DNA of 64,000 nucleotides from Plecoglossus altivelis (Eukaryota; Chordata; Actinopteri; Osmeriformes; Plecoglossidae): positions 1,993,272 through 2,057,271 of the forward strand of contig BROE01000024.1 in assembly GCA_036571765.1 (NCBI GenBank). The letters run 5' to 3'. The number at the start of each line of letters is the position of its first letter. The stretch's first letter is position 1. Below are positions 12,481 through 24,222 of this stretch, one piece after another. The notes below the pieces were generated by a model. The model was not told the DNA's origin. It searched no databases and saw only the letters and a program-made list of their open reading frames with translations. The translations under genes were made by a program, and so were the position numbers.

Positions 12481-12972
12481 CGCCGTATATTGTGAATGAC
12501 TGCCGCATCGGGGGGAAGAAATAATCAAACAGGCACAAAGAGAAGAGGAGGCGACCGTAACAGCCTGAATGCACGTGATTACGGGGAGAGAGCTTTTGAT
12601 TGTCTCTCCGAAAAGAAAGGGGGGGGGGAGCAGCGGAAATACAGTAGATATCTGAGGGGATTGGACGCAAAGCCATGCTGGTGTCAGCCTTCAAGCCAGC
12701 CACATCCTTCCGGTCAGGGTCTCTCTTGGCGACACCGACCAACCACCTCCTCCCACCCCCCCCCCACCTGCCTCCCCTCCAAGAGCTGCGGCGTGACAGT
12801 TCAAAAACAACACAGCCACAGGTTCAGCTCCCTGCAGTGGACGCCGTTATAGGTTGAGGGCTGCTGGGAGCGCAACTCCACGCCACCACTGTCAAGCAAC
12901 TGTTGTTGAGAGGATACCCGTGGGCACTTTAGTGGTGGGTAGGGAAAGGAGGGGGTGCAAATTAAACACTGA

Positions 12973-12975
<3 letters not shown>

Positions 12976-13005
<30 letters not shown>
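12976..13005. repeat. (GT)15 microsatellite
   Basis: This is an uninterrupted GT run in intron 3. Confidence 0.95.
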
Positions 13006-13007
<2 letters not shown>

Positions 13008-13139
13008 CCACCAGGCAACAGTTCTCCCTGTGGACTGGGTTTCTCCCTCTTGACAAATTAATACCTGGGAGACGAGGCCTGAACACTGGCAATAAACTCA
13101 TTTGTTCCTTCAATAATGAAGAATGACTTCTCTTCCTTC

Positions 13140-13400
13140 GCTAAGGCTCTCTTTTTTTCCCTGGCCCTTTCTTTCTCTCTCTCTCTCTTGCTCTCTCTCT
13201 CTCGCTCTCTCGCTCTCTCTTACTTGACTCTTCCCTTTTTCTTTTTTTCTCACACTCTCTCACCCTCTCTCACTCTTTACATATTTGTGTCCATCTCTCA
13301 TTCACTCATTTATGCTCCCTACTCCCTCTAGCTCTCCCTCTCTTTTTCTTTGTATCTCTGTCTCATTCTTTCTGTCTCTCTCTCTCTCTCTATCGTTTCC
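13140..13400. repeat. CT-rich low-complexity tract
   Basis: Degenerate CTCTCT/TTTCTC sequence on the + strand, ending about 75 bases beyond the exon 3 donor. Confidence 0.85.
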
Positions 13401-13473
13401 CTCACGACACACTCACATGCACAGGCACATATGGGACTGTTGCCATGGTGACCCAGCCAGGCCAAGGCCTTAC

Positions 13474-13556
13474 CTCATAGCTTCTCGAAGAGCCCCTCGC
13501 TCGCTCAGAGTTGTGTGTTTGATGTCATCAAAATTGTTCTCCAGCTTCACACAGCT
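13474..13556 (-). CDS. dpyd: DPYD coding exon 3
   Basis: This 83-nt minus-strand exon encodes residues 51-77 plus two bases of codon 78. It begins [16 protein letters not shown] and ends ALREAM, with donor AG/GTAAGG. The length and the phase 2 end match human exon 3 (c.151-233). The acceptor was placed at ACAG/AGC because this gives exactly 83 nt and joins exon 2 in frame; an alternative AG two bases downstream would shift the frame. The purine repeat at 13576-13645 is read as a CT-rich tract just upstream of this acceptor on the coding strand. The segment belongs to the helical N-terminal iron-sulfur domain, before the first cysteine motif. Confidence 0.96.
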
Positions 13557-13575
13557 CTGTTGTTCAGGACATGGA

Positions 13576-13645
13576 CAGATAGACAAAAGAGAGAGAGAGA
13601 GATATGGAGAGAAAGAGAGAGATGGAGAGAAAGAGAGAGAGGAAA
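13576..13645. repeat. GA repeat next to exon 3 acceptor
   Basis: About three imperfect copies of GAGATGGAGAGAAAGAGA. On the coding strand this is a CT-rich tract 20-90 bases upstream of the exon 3 acceptor, so it may supply an extended polypyrimidine tract. Confidence 0.85.
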
Positions 13646-13950
13646 GAGACACTGTAAGCAGGTTGTATGCGTTTGTTTGTGTGTCTGGTCTCTGATGCGA
13701 AGCTCAATCGATCGAGGGCTATTACTCCTGGCTTTGGGCTTAATCCACTTCAATACCAACACATCAACACAGTACCCCCCTCCTCCTTTTGATCTGACAT
13801 GCAAATGACACCATTACAGTTCTTCCCCCGGAAACCGCGGCATGATTCATCCATGGATGAACATGGATGCCAGCAACCGCTCATTGGTTCCCTCCTGCGT
13901 CATTGCTCCCCTTCTGTGGGGGTGGGTGGGAGTAGAGGGGGGAGGTGTAT

Positions 13951-13958
13951 GTGTGTGT

Positions 13959-13989
<31 letters not shown>

Positions 13990-13991
13990 GG
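13951..13991. repeat. (GT)11 followed by 19-G run
   Basis: GT repeats at 13951-13972 run directly into an uninterrupted G run at 13973-13991. Confidence 0.95.
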
Positions 13992-14639
13992 TTGGTGGTG
14001 GTCGTCAAGGCGAGCTGTATCCATGGAGACGCTCCTATCAAATCCCCGGGAGAAGATGAGCATGGGGTCGGCAAGGCCCTGGACGTTATTGACACTCTGG
14101 CGATTAGTACGAAAGGGCCCTCTACCCTCCTGGCAACCAGATAACCACTCAGCTAGTGTGTGCGTATCTATGTGTGTAAGTGTGCGTGCGTGGGAGGGTT
14201 GCCTGCGTGTCCAGGGGGAGGGTGGGGTGGGAGGAGTGTGTATCTGTGTATGTCTGGTCCTGTGTGCGTATGTGTGTTTCAGAGTGTGTGTCCGTGTCCA
14301 CACCCCTCTCGGCGACCGCAGGGCCATGATAAGGAGGCCGGAAGCTCTAATCCTCTCCTCTGGCTGAAGAGCCTCCAGACTGGGGTGTTTGCCTTTAATA
14401 ACCCACACAGACCCATGCTATCAGGCCTCCAAGGAGCCCAGCTCCCTCTGCAACACCGCAGCCCACAAGCCTAGCGCCAGACCTCGTCAGACTACGCCAG
14501 ACCACCCCCAAACCACCCGGTCAGACTGCGGTAGCCCTGACTACGCTGCACGCCTTTCGCAGAACAGTCCGGAACAGCGCGTCGTCCGGGACGGAAGCAT
14601 ATAAGTCACCCACAGGAGCGAACAGGGGGAATCACGTGA

Positions 14640-15480
14640 AATCCCCTTTACTCACTATGTGACAGACCTTGGGCCGTCGTTTGGTTATTCAAATCATCGC
14701 TGGTTTGCCTTGCGGTGGCCATCGCCATGGATGAGATACGTGCAAAGCAAAGCGAACACGTTTAATATGAGCAAGGCCGCCCCATTTAAAGATACTTCAT
14801 TGATTATGCTCATCTTGAAAAGGCACTTCTAATTCGGTTTTGTTCCAGCACGCTTTTTTTTAGCTAGTCTGGTAGTGATGTCGGCCTTGAGACGGGCTTG
14901 CTCACATCAGGGTCCAAACAGCTGAAATGGTGGAGGCTGTACTTCAGCCATAATAACAGGGACAGCTCGCCAGTTCTTATTGACGTCTCATTTACATGAT
15001 TGCAGCCAAAGTACAAGTCCGTTATTTCCAAATTGAATTCTCTATTGTGCTCCGCGCTGTCCTGATTCAATCCAAATATAGGCATTAACAAATGTTTTGG
15101 TTGATGTTGTTCAAACAATAAAAAACAAATGATATGGAAATTGATAATTATTGCCGAGTATCAAGCTTCTAGGCTACATGGATTTATTAGATATCTCAGA
15201 AGGATGAAGACACATTTCAGAACGTATTTGCGTAAACTTATTTTCTTCCAGATTATTCCTCCGGGCAAGAGCAGGAATAATATTGTGGATATGAGGAAAA
15301 TGGCATTTCGAAACCAGAAATACCATTTGACAAGTACATTTTCGGGGTCATCAGTGATGTCTGTTCGGGAAGATTCTTTTCTCTTTTTTTTTTGATCGGT
15401 GAGCAGGTGTGTAAAGGATCTGAGATGCATATTAAACAAAACAAATTATAAACCGACGCTTGATTTGATTTGCAAACAAC
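14640..15480. other. AT-rich repeat-poor block in intron 2
   Basis: More than 800 bases of non-repetitive sequence rich in homeodomain-like words such as TTGATAATTATTG (about 15140) and TCTAATTCGG. Candidate conserved non-coding sequence by texture only. Confidence 0.35.
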
Positions 15481-17859
15481 AACACATGCATCTGAAACAG
15501 CCAGTGCAACAGAAAAATGATAATTAATGTTTCAATTGGAACATTTTATTCACTTTCGTGTGTCAGGTGGTGGACGAGATTGTGCCCCTCCTGTCATTTC
15601 GGATTTGTCAATAGTTGCTTACATTTTTGACATTTTCAAGGATAATAGGAATAGACGGTGTAAGATACCGTCTGAGGGCTCTGTGGACATATCCCTCCTT
15701 CAGGAACGTTCCCAAACTCCCTGACTGCTGGGTGCTGCTAGGTATAGCGCTTCAAGGAAGACCCCCACGAGAAGCCTAACCCAAAGATGAGCAAGTCTGT
15801 GGAGATTTATCCATTTTCATCTCAAACAAGTGTGATTAATATGAGTCATTAGGGTTGACTAATAAAAAACGCCTCCATTGCAGGACTAGTGTACGATTTC
15901 CACAACCCCTCCAGCCTGCCTGCCTCCCACTTACCAACACCATCCCACTAAAAGTTAAACTGCATTAGATGGAACTGTGAACAGCTCGACGGCAAACAGT
16001 CAAAGTAACTTGACACGCACACACACGCATACGCAGACCCACGTACGTAACAGTGTGGCTAATCTGCTTCATGAACGCATCTCAGCCCCTGTTAGGAATG
16101 CTAGAATAATGTTCAGATAATTAGCTTGCCAGATTACCGCGAAGTATAAACTGCATAGGCGTGAATAGGGAGGCTTTTGTGCCTTCTGTTCAACATTACC
16201 AAGCTCACAAAGCTCTCAGAGGGAGAAAAGGGCATTATTGGTGAGTTTCTATTAACGTCCAATCTGAACAATATTCATTTAATCTCCCCCCAACCCTTCC
16301 TTCAGAGGGGCTTAGGCCTGGAAGTGCTGCTGGTGTAATAATCCATGTATCTGCCAGCTAATCCTCAAACGGAAGTAGGGAGGGTGAGAGCGCCACCCCT
16401 GGGATTAGGAGGGGGCTTGGTGTGTTCCAACTGATAAAGCCCATCGATCACAACCCGCCCCCGTGCCCCTCCGCGTCCCAGCATAACCCTCTCTAGATCT
16501 CTCCCTCTGTCTGTCTTTCTCTCTCTCTTCTTCTTCTCTCTCTCTCTCCCTGTCTCGCTCCTTCCCTCTCCCTCTCACCCCTCTCTCAACGCTTTCTGAT
16601 ATTACTCGCCATCCGCGCTTATCGGTCTCTTATCGGTGTCTTCTGTTTTCGTTCTGGCAGGGGATCTAACTTTTGCGAATTCTCCTTCCCTCCATTTTCA
16701 CTCGGTCCGCCGCTTATCGCTCGACCTATCTTGCGGGATCTCTCTCTTTCACTCCCTCTCTCCTCCCTGTCACTCACTCACGCTCTCACCCACACACACA
16801 CACACACAGGAACTCCATCCTAGTGCAGAGTTGCCGGCTGACATTTGATCAGGCAGGGAGAATCAATGAGCAGGTTGATCAGTGTCTTGTAATTATAGCC
16901 AGCTAGCTAAAGATAAGGGAAGAACCTGTATGCACAGCGGCTGACTCACCCCGCTCTGCAACGACCTGCTTTAACCCGGCGTCGTAATGTCAATATTTCA
17001 TCGCAGCGCCCCCTGTGGTGCCCCCCCCCCTTGCTGGCGCACGTCTGTCAGAAGCCCCCACGGATCACAGGCCGACGGCGTCTAATGAGGGGAAAAAGGA
17101 TGGGAGAAGGGAGAGAGGACAGGCGAGCATGGGGGGGCGGGTCTACGGAGGTGGTCTGGGCCCACAGACCTCTCCACCCCCCACCCCCTCCCACGGACCT
17201 TTCTGCCTCTTCCTGATGAATCATCCGTGTTGGGTGAGAACACGGACCACGGAGGCTTCTTCTGTGGTCTCTGACGCGATGACAGTGGGGGGGGGGGATA
17301 GTAACAGGGGGCCCGGTGACGGGGGGCCCAGTGACAGAGCTCGATTGTTTCATGGTGGGGTGCTGTGGGAGCCGGTAAGAAGATCTCAGGACAAGCTGGA
17401 GTACTCTGTTTATTTGCCACGCGACATGTCGCACTTTTGCCCGTTCGTTTGTTTCGCTAGTTAGCATTGCCTGCTAGCATACTTCGCTTGCTTCCATAAG
17501 GTGCACGTCATCCATCTTTTGTTACACCCTTTAGTCAGCAACAGAAAAACTGGAGCTGAAACTCATCAGTGGGCCATATATAACGTCATTTAACTTGAAT
17601 GACAAAGTGTACCTTCTGTTCTCCCAAAAGAAACTAATGACAAGCTAACCATGTGCCCTGTCACATCGAATTAGCCGAACATGAATTAAGACTATGTACG
17701 TTTTCTAAACAGCTTTTGAATCGATTTTAGTTACGATGTTTGGATAATTATCTTTGCTATTAATAGGAATTAATCTATCAGACTTTCCTCTTCTCTCTCT
17801 CTCTCTCTCTTCCTCCCTTTTCTCTCTTTTTGTCCCTCTCTTTTCCTTCTCCCTCCGAC

Positions 17860-18880
17860 ATGCAAATGATTTAATGAGCAATCTGTCTTCACACAGGCCA
17901 ACTATTAGAGACATGATCCATTTACTTTTATCTCAGAGTGATGGAGTAGAGCATTTGTTCCTAGTTGGACACCATTTATTTTCCTTCAACAGTGACACGT
18001 GAACCTGGCACGCTACCTAATGTGGCATCATTCATAACACTCAATAAGAGGACAATTATTATTTCACGTGGAAATTATTCAAATGCATCTCCGACCAGAG
18101 AACGTGGTGTTTCGGTGAGACATTAAGCACGAACTTCATTCATCTTTAGGCTAACAGCCTTGCTAATAAACAGAAATTGTCAGCCTTCGCAGTTTTATGT
18201 CATTTCCACCCAAAAAGACAATTGCTCGGGTAAGAAACCGAGATGGGAATTTGATCTAGAAATCAATTTCATTACCTATAGCTGAAGTGGTACGTCTAAT
18301 TTTATTAGAATGATTGAGATTTTAAGGCTTCGTTAAATTTTATGAAATGTATACTTGAGCCTATGTAACGTTTTTATCGAAGAATTGCACAAAGAATGAC
18401 TATCCTGCACCTGTTATTGTTTCTCAATGACCACAGCGGCGCGTTAAGTGTCCTCAACGTTGACAGAAACCTACGTTTGATTGTTATACCTTATTTTGTG
18501 GCTGAAAGGCTTAATTATCAATTAGTCTCAAATGTTCCCGAGCCAAGAGAAACAGAAGATGTAATTTATGCGTCCCATGGAAATGAAAGCCAGATTTAAA
18601 ATTCAAGATTTTGATTGCGATAAGGAACGGAAAACGAGGGCCGTTTCGAACAGACGCGTTTCTCCTCGTGCGCTTTGCGGAGACCTTGAATCTGACTGGG
18701 GCGCTGAGTGATAATTATGAAAGGCAATTTAAGACATTTAACGAATTCCGGGCAGGATTTCACTTATGAAGGCTTTTTGCCCTGCTCGCTTTCATCGTGC
18801 TCTCATTAAAGCAATTACCTTCAGATGCCTAATAACCATCCCACTAACCTTCTCAGACACCAAAGTACAGGCCGCACATC
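17860..18880. other. Candidate conserved non-coding block in intron 2
   Basis: About 1 kb without tandem repeats. It opens with an octamer ATGCAAAT (17860-17867) directly followed by GATTTAAT. It contains TTAATTATCAATTAG (18511-18525), GACAATTATTATTTCACGTG (18051-18070) and several TAATTT/ATTA cores. The dense homeodomain and POU-like words and low CpG are typical of developmental enhancers. Function is inferred. Confidence 0.4.
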
Positions 18881-19484
18881 TGACGAGCCGAATGTGACGA
18901 TTACGGGGACGGACGGAGGCTAAATAGCCTCCGATGCACCGCTGTTATCCAACGCGAGGGCCTCGCGGCTGTCCGCGCTGGCAGAACGCTTTCGATTCGG
19001 ACGCGGGTGCCCGCGCGGATCGATCACATGGTGCAGAACTATACCATGTGGGAACTGGATGCTTGCCAAAATCGATCTCATGCCTGGGCCTGACTTCCAC
19101 GGTGATCGGTGGCCCTGCCGGCCAAGGTATAGTATCTGTAATATTCCAGTAAATAAACCCAGCTCCACACTCCTTCAATACTCCCTGGGCTATGGCTGAG
19201 ATACCCCATCTCACCTTAGACATAAAGCCTACCTGTCATTAGTTGATGCCAAACTCTATTGAGGGCAAACGACACCCCGCAGGCCAGGAGTACCGCGGTC
19301 GAATGAGCTCGCACAGTCAAGAGGAAAGGATAAGAACTGCTTCCCCTCCTAATGACATACGGCAACGGACGCTACCCGCCAGCTCGCAAAGGTTAACATC
19401 GTGGAGAGGTGGTCAGACTCTTCCTTCGCTCCTCTCTATAAAATCTTTACGACCTCTAGGCCACGTGAGCTGACCTGGAAGACC

Positions 19485-19660
19485 ATTGGAAGGGGGAGGA
19501 AGGGGGAGGGGGGGGGCGATCCGATTGCGAGGGCCGCTAAAATCGCTCATCGCTTCCCAATATCCGCCCCCACCCCCCTCCCCCCCTCTCCTTTCCCCCC
19601 CGAGGGGGGAGGGGAGAGGGGGGGGGGGGGGGAGGGGGGGAGGGGAGAGGGGGCGGCACT
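19485..19660. repeat. C-rich/G-rich inverted homopolymer tract
   Basis: A C-rich segment (about 19565-19600, with CCCCCCTCTCCTTTCC) is followed at once by a G-rich segment (19601-19651, with GGGGGGAGGGGAGAGGGG). The two are near reverse complements, so a long GC hairpin is possible. A shorter GGGGGAGG tract precedes them at 19490-19516. Confidence 0.8.
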
Positions 19661-20589
19661 GGCGTTCAGACCCAGGCTCGTTGGTGGTGGTAAAATGACG
19701 AAGGCGTCGGCACGAATGAGGTGTCAGGGATTTGCGCTGCAGTAGAAACACCATGGCGCAGAGAGGAAAACATACATGGCAGCCTCTCCGGACGTGTCAC
19801 GTCAGCAACAGAGACGGACGATGCCATCCTGTCGGTGGACGTGTTGGCTTTAGCAAACATTCGATCGGATTTCACCGAGAGATTTTTCCCTACTGCAAAT
19901 GCACGTTAAACCACGATGGACTTATAGCCTACTGACCCAGCACTTTCCACGTTCACAAATCTTCAAAGACTAACAGCGAGCTGAGCAAGCAGTAGCCATG
20001 GTTCTCCACTGTACTACACGGTGTGTTTCCTCGTATTAGAACATGCCGGCATGATTGAGACATCCATCCAGTGTTCCTCGAAACTCATCTCCATCCATAC
20101 TCGTTCGTGATTACAAGAGCGCGTTGGGCTTCACACTCGGTTACCCCGTAATGAAAACTGCGCCAGGTTCTGTTGCGCAACTTCACTAATCCACAAACAC
20201 ACATGTAGGTGCTAGCTGTGTACATCTGTATTCCAGCCATATGTCCAATCAATTTTGTTTATTGCGCTTTCCTGTCTGTTGTCTTCGTATATTTTTGTTA
20301 CGTAAAGTGGCAAATCCATCATCATTGATTAGCATGATGAATTAGCCCGGTTTTGTTTCGAGCCAGAGTTTAGTCAGTGGGGAGGGTATAATCTGCGCTA
20401 CAAAACTCCTCCATCTTGTTTTGTGTCTACATCAAATAGAGCCTGGACGCAGTTGCCTGCAAGCACAGACGAGGCGGCGCGGCCACCTGCCAGAAAACAA
20501 ACACTCCACTCATGGGCTGGTCTTAGGAGATATTACACAGACTTTGACAGTGTCTGCCTGGAATCCATAGATAATTGTGTTTCAGTGGG

Positions 20590-20810
20590 TGTGTATGTTT
20601 GTTTGTCAGTGTGTGTGTGTACGATGGCAATGAGACCTTGCTTGGTGTGTGAGTTTAGGTGTGTGAGTTTAGGTGTGTGCGTGTGTGAGTATTTCTTTGG
20701 GAGTGTATGCTGTAAATGACAGCAATGAGACCTTGCTTGATGTCTGCGTGCGTGTGCATTTGTGTGTGTGCGGGCATGTGCATTTGTGCGTGTGCATTTG
20801 TGCGTGTGTG
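20590..20810. repeat. Degenerate TG tract with 18-bp duplication
   Basis: GTGTGT-rich sequence in which GCAATGAGACCTTGCTTG occurs at 20627 and again at 20722. AGGTGTGTGAGTTT is also repeated in tandem. Confidence 0.85.
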
Positions 20811-21034
20811 TTGTCAGCAGTCCAGGACACAGCTGTGTACTCCCCTGTGAGCCCAAGTAAAGGTTAAAAACCAGTCATCTCAGATCACCTTGTATCAGAA
20901 GACGTGGAGCAGCAGTAAAACAGGCTCATCTAAAATAAGACCAGCCAGTCACCCTTGGTCTTCTACATGGCTGTTTACAGCTTTTTCACTTACTCCTGCT
21001 CACACTCTACTGAATACATGTTGTTTGTGTGCAT

Positions 21035-21068
21035 GTGAATGTGTGTGTATGTGTGTGTGTGTGTGTGT
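21035..21068. repeat. (TG)n microsatellite near exon 2
   Basis: TGTGTG run followed by a G-rich stretch, about 90 bases inside intron 2. Confidence 0.9.
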
Positions 21069-21120
21069 GGGGAGGGGGGGGTTTGATGTTCCTCAGGGGG
21101 GGTTGGCGGGGGAGAGGGCG

Positions 21121-21147
21121 TGGCGTGCGTGGCGTGCGTGGCGTGCG
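21121..21147. repeat. 9-bp triple repeat beside exon 2 donor
   Basis: TGGCGTGCG is repeated three times in perfect tandem. It lies within ten bases of the GTAAGC donor of exon 2 on the transcribed strand. Confidence 0.9.
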
Positions 21148-21155
21148 GTGCTTAC

Positions 21156-21266
21156 ATCACAGCCCTTCTCCGGGTTCCTTTTCCAGCGCTTCTTCTCCGC
21201 CTTCTTGGCGGCCGTGGAGCGGAGCGATGCCTGGCTCCTCACCCTGGGGTTAAGGGTCAGGATGCT
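21156..21266 (-). CDS. dpyd: DPYD coding exon 2
   Basis: This 111-nt phase-0 minus-strand exon encodes residues 14-50, beginning [16 protein letters not shown] and ending [12 protein letters not shown]. The acceptor is TATCTCCTCAG and the donor is GAT/GTAAGC. Length and boundaries match human exon 2 (c.40-150), and the RNP-K motif near the end is characteristic of the family N-terminus. A 9-bp tandem repeat begins within ten bases of the donor, inside intron 2. No stop or frameshift is seen. Confidence 0.95.
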
Positions 21267-21474
21267 CTGAGGAGATAGGAAAGGAGGGTGGAGGGGAGGG
21301 GACAGGAAGGAGGAGAGAAAGGTGGGGGATGTTGGATGACGGTGAAGGGGAGGGGGGAGAAAGAAGGAGAGAGAGAAAGACAAAATAACTCAACACGGCT
21401 TGGAGAGACAATGCAACCGGACACGATGACACAGACTCAGCCGCTGACGTTCTGCGCAGGAGTCGGTGGCGGAT

Positions 21475-21600
21475 AGACGACGAGTCGCCGCCTTAGCGAC
21501 CGCCTCGCTTCTTCGTGTTCGGCGGGACCGTTAGCGCCGAGGCATTCGGCCGGGTCTGAATGCGGCGCCGTCGGATAAGGGCGCTACAGAGACATCCTTG
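21475..21600. other. CpG-rich patch in intron 1
   Basis: Dense CpG (for example GACGAGTCGCCGCC and GGCGCCGTCGG) close upstream of exon 2 on the transcribed strand. No motif of known function is recognised. Confidence 0.4.
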
Positions 21601-22336
21601 AATAACACTCCATCGTAAGCCCCGACGGTATTACCAATCCTTGACACCGGGGCGAGACGATAAGAAGCTTAAACCAATGAATAAATGATGTGTTTTCTAC
21701 GCGGCTGAATTATTAGACGTTGATGTTGTGTTGATGTTGTACCTACAAAACCAGAGATGTGGCGTTTCTCTTCAACTGGTCGACGAGTATCTACTGTAGC
21801 CGATTATAATCTCGTGCCCCCCCCCACCCCCGCCCTCTCCAATTCCTTTCGTCTGTCTCTCTTTGTCTTCGTCCATAGGGTTCCTGAAACAAACCGTCGT
21901 TATGCATGCAGCGCGCACTCCAGTGTTCCTCTAGAATGACCTCATTCATAAACAGAAGCTAGTAAATAAGAGATCTGGAGTCGAATGGTTCTGTCTCCAT
22001 CAGGACCAGTCTGCCCGTCTGCTAGGGGAACATACACTTGGGCCATGCCCAACATACTGTAATGCAATGCAACCCCACTGAATAATACACCTCTGGACTG
22101 TCTTGTTTCTGAGATAAGGTATCGATGAAAAGGTATCGAATGAGAGGTAACGGTAGTTTGTAATCTGCCGGCTGGTAAACACTGGCAGCGCGGTAATGAT
22201 TGGATTCCTAGACCAGACCGTGTTTACCTAGAGAGGTCCACTCCCCAGACGAAACACACTGTGTAAAGGACTTCTAGTTCAGTTTGAGCTAGTGTTTTCC
22301 TTTGTGGAATATCCCTCAAGGTATCGGCAGAGATCC

Positions 22337-22341
<5 letters not shown>

Positions 22342-22401
<60 letters not shown>

Positions 22402-22650
22402 TCTCTCTCTCTCTTTCTCTCTCTCTCCTTCATTCGCTCTCTCCCTCTCTTTCTTTCTCACTCGCTCTCTCTCTTTCTTGCTGTCTCCCTCTCTCTTTCT
22501 CGCTCTCTCCCTCTCTCTTTCTCGCTCGCTCTTTCTCGCTCGCTCTCTCTTTCTCTCTCTCTCTTTCTTGCTCACTCTCTCTCTTTCTCTCGCGCTCTCT
22601 CTCCCTCACTTTCCCTTGCTCGCTCTCGCCCTCTCTCTTCCTCTTCGGGT
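22342..22650. repeat. (CT)29 core with degenerate CT/CTTT flank
   Basis: Uninterrupted CT at 22342-22399, then CTCGCTCTCTCTTTCT-type degenerate repeats to about 22650. Confidence 0.95.
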
Positions 22651-23392
22651 TTCTTTCCATCGCCATCTCCATCTGTCTCGTTCTGGTTCCCCTGCATGCG
22701 TGGGAAAACGCATTTCCTTGCCGCATTGTCGGCCCTGGGTAAAAAAAAAAGAAATCGCAAAAAGAAAATGCGCGCAGAGCAATAAAACCCACTGGAAGGA
22801 AGCTGCTATTAGCTAAGCGCTTTGCGCATGTTCACCAAAGAGTCATTTGCCCCCCCCTCCCCTTCCGTCCCCCCATCACCAACACACACCTTTTCACCAC
22901 CCTCCCCTTCTGTCCCCCCAACCAAGCCCCCCCCCCTTCCGCCAATAATATCGACTTCCTGTCTCAATTAGCATCCCACAGGCTATGTGACGAAACATAA
23001 AGAATCTTCTTTTAATATTTCCCTGCTTGCCAGTGGGAGCTGCCTATTTCAGATGGGGAGAAGAGGGGTTTTGAAAGGACAGTCTACATCACCTGGCTCC
23101 CTCCCCTGCTAGCTCAGCGCTGCCCAAATGAAATGGCCCTTTTTCATGCAACACCAAACATTATCCTATTAATTCTTTAATTTCACACCTAATAAAGTGT
23201 AGTTGCACCGCGCGCCGTGATGTCCATATTGAAACAATAAAAAAATAAATAAGACATCTTATCTTATTTTACCGTTTGTTTAAGGATTTCAGGTTCGTTT
23301 ACGAGCCTGTGTCGTGTGTGCGCGAAAGATAAACAGTGTATTTAGACAAAGGCTCACTACTTGGGTGATGGCAAGGTCGTTTTGCCAGTAGT

Positions 23393-23405
23393 GGGGGGGG
23401 GAGGG

Positions 23406-23439
<34 letters not shown>
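23393..23439. repeat. G-run, longest 31 G
   Basis: G tract with A only at 23402 and 23408, ending in 31 consecutive G (23409-23439). A strong G-quadruplex candidate, or a place where sequencing length may be wrong. Confidence 0.9.
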
Positions 23440-23440
<1 letters not shown>

Positions 23441-24203
23441 GATAGTGCTGTCCCCTCATGGTGCTTTTATGAGAAGTAAAGACTTTTTAAACATGGACAC
23501 ATCAATTACATCAACACTGTACAAGAACACTCCACTACTACACAGTGAGACATTAATACAATCTCCTTTTTTAACTCTGGACATGCAGTGGACAAGGTCT
23601 TGTTGGATTACAGCTCCACAGCATGAAATGTCCAAGAAATTCAAACAGAAAATTGCCATGGAGTCTTAAAACATTCTCTGGCAAAGTAGCGTACGATGTA
23701 GTCATAGACAACATGTCATTTCATACCGTTTCATTTGTACCAATCATACAATATGCCATCTTCTTTGAGGCACATGTTCCAACTTTCCCGGAGGTTTTCA
23801 CCTGAAGGGGGATCGTTCAAACTGTTCCTTCTCTTCCCCCACGTTGAGAAACATGTCTGTAAACATTGGTAGTTTGCTGATTCAGTGAGAACCTTTACTT
23901 ACACACCTTGTAGCGGTATATGGGGTCTAAATTACATTAGGTAACAAACAAACATAATTAGCACCTTGAGCCCTGAGGGGAACTAAAACAAAGGGGTGTG
24001 CGCGTGTGCGTTTGACTTGGCACCATAACATTAATTAACAAACGCCATAAAACAACAATAACACAGTCAGATTAGCTTCAATCTGATTACCTAGCAGCGC
24101 CGAGACAGCAACCCACTAGCATTAGTGAAAAACAAGGATTAAACATTAAGTAAAAGCAAACATTTTAGGGGCAATTATGTTTGCGCAGTTGAGGTGAAAT
24201 GCA

Positions 24204-24222
24204 GTAAAAAAAAAAAAAAAAA
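24204..24222. repeat. Poly(A) run
   Basis: About 18 consecutive A followed by TTTAACAC and a second A8 run. I see no retrotransposon body beside it. Confidence 0.75.

Larger units (their letters stand above)
2162..13473 (-). other. dpyd: DPYD intron 3
   Basis: This 11.3-kb intron is dominated by simple repeats and minisatellites (2677-3360, 3951-3998, 4105-4137, 6371-6442, 9275-9960, 10783-11320, 11474-11940, 12976-13005). Repeat-poor AT-rich stretches lie at about 7420-7900 and 12045-12480. No exon or coding segment is recognised inside it. Confidence 0.85.
13557..21155 (-). other. dpyd: DPYD intron 2
   Basis: This 7.6-kb intron has fewer simple repeats than intron 3. Repeats lie at 13576-13645, 13951-13991, 16500-16580, 16790-16808, 19480-19660 and 20590-20810. 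Large AT-rich blocks at 14640-16460 and 17540-18880 lack repeats. A CpG-rich patch lies at about 18890-19030. No exon is recognised inside. Confidence 0.85.

Noticed and set aside
24204..24222. Poly(A) run as a retrotransposon tail
   Set aside because: No target-site duplication or retrotransposon body is visible upstream.
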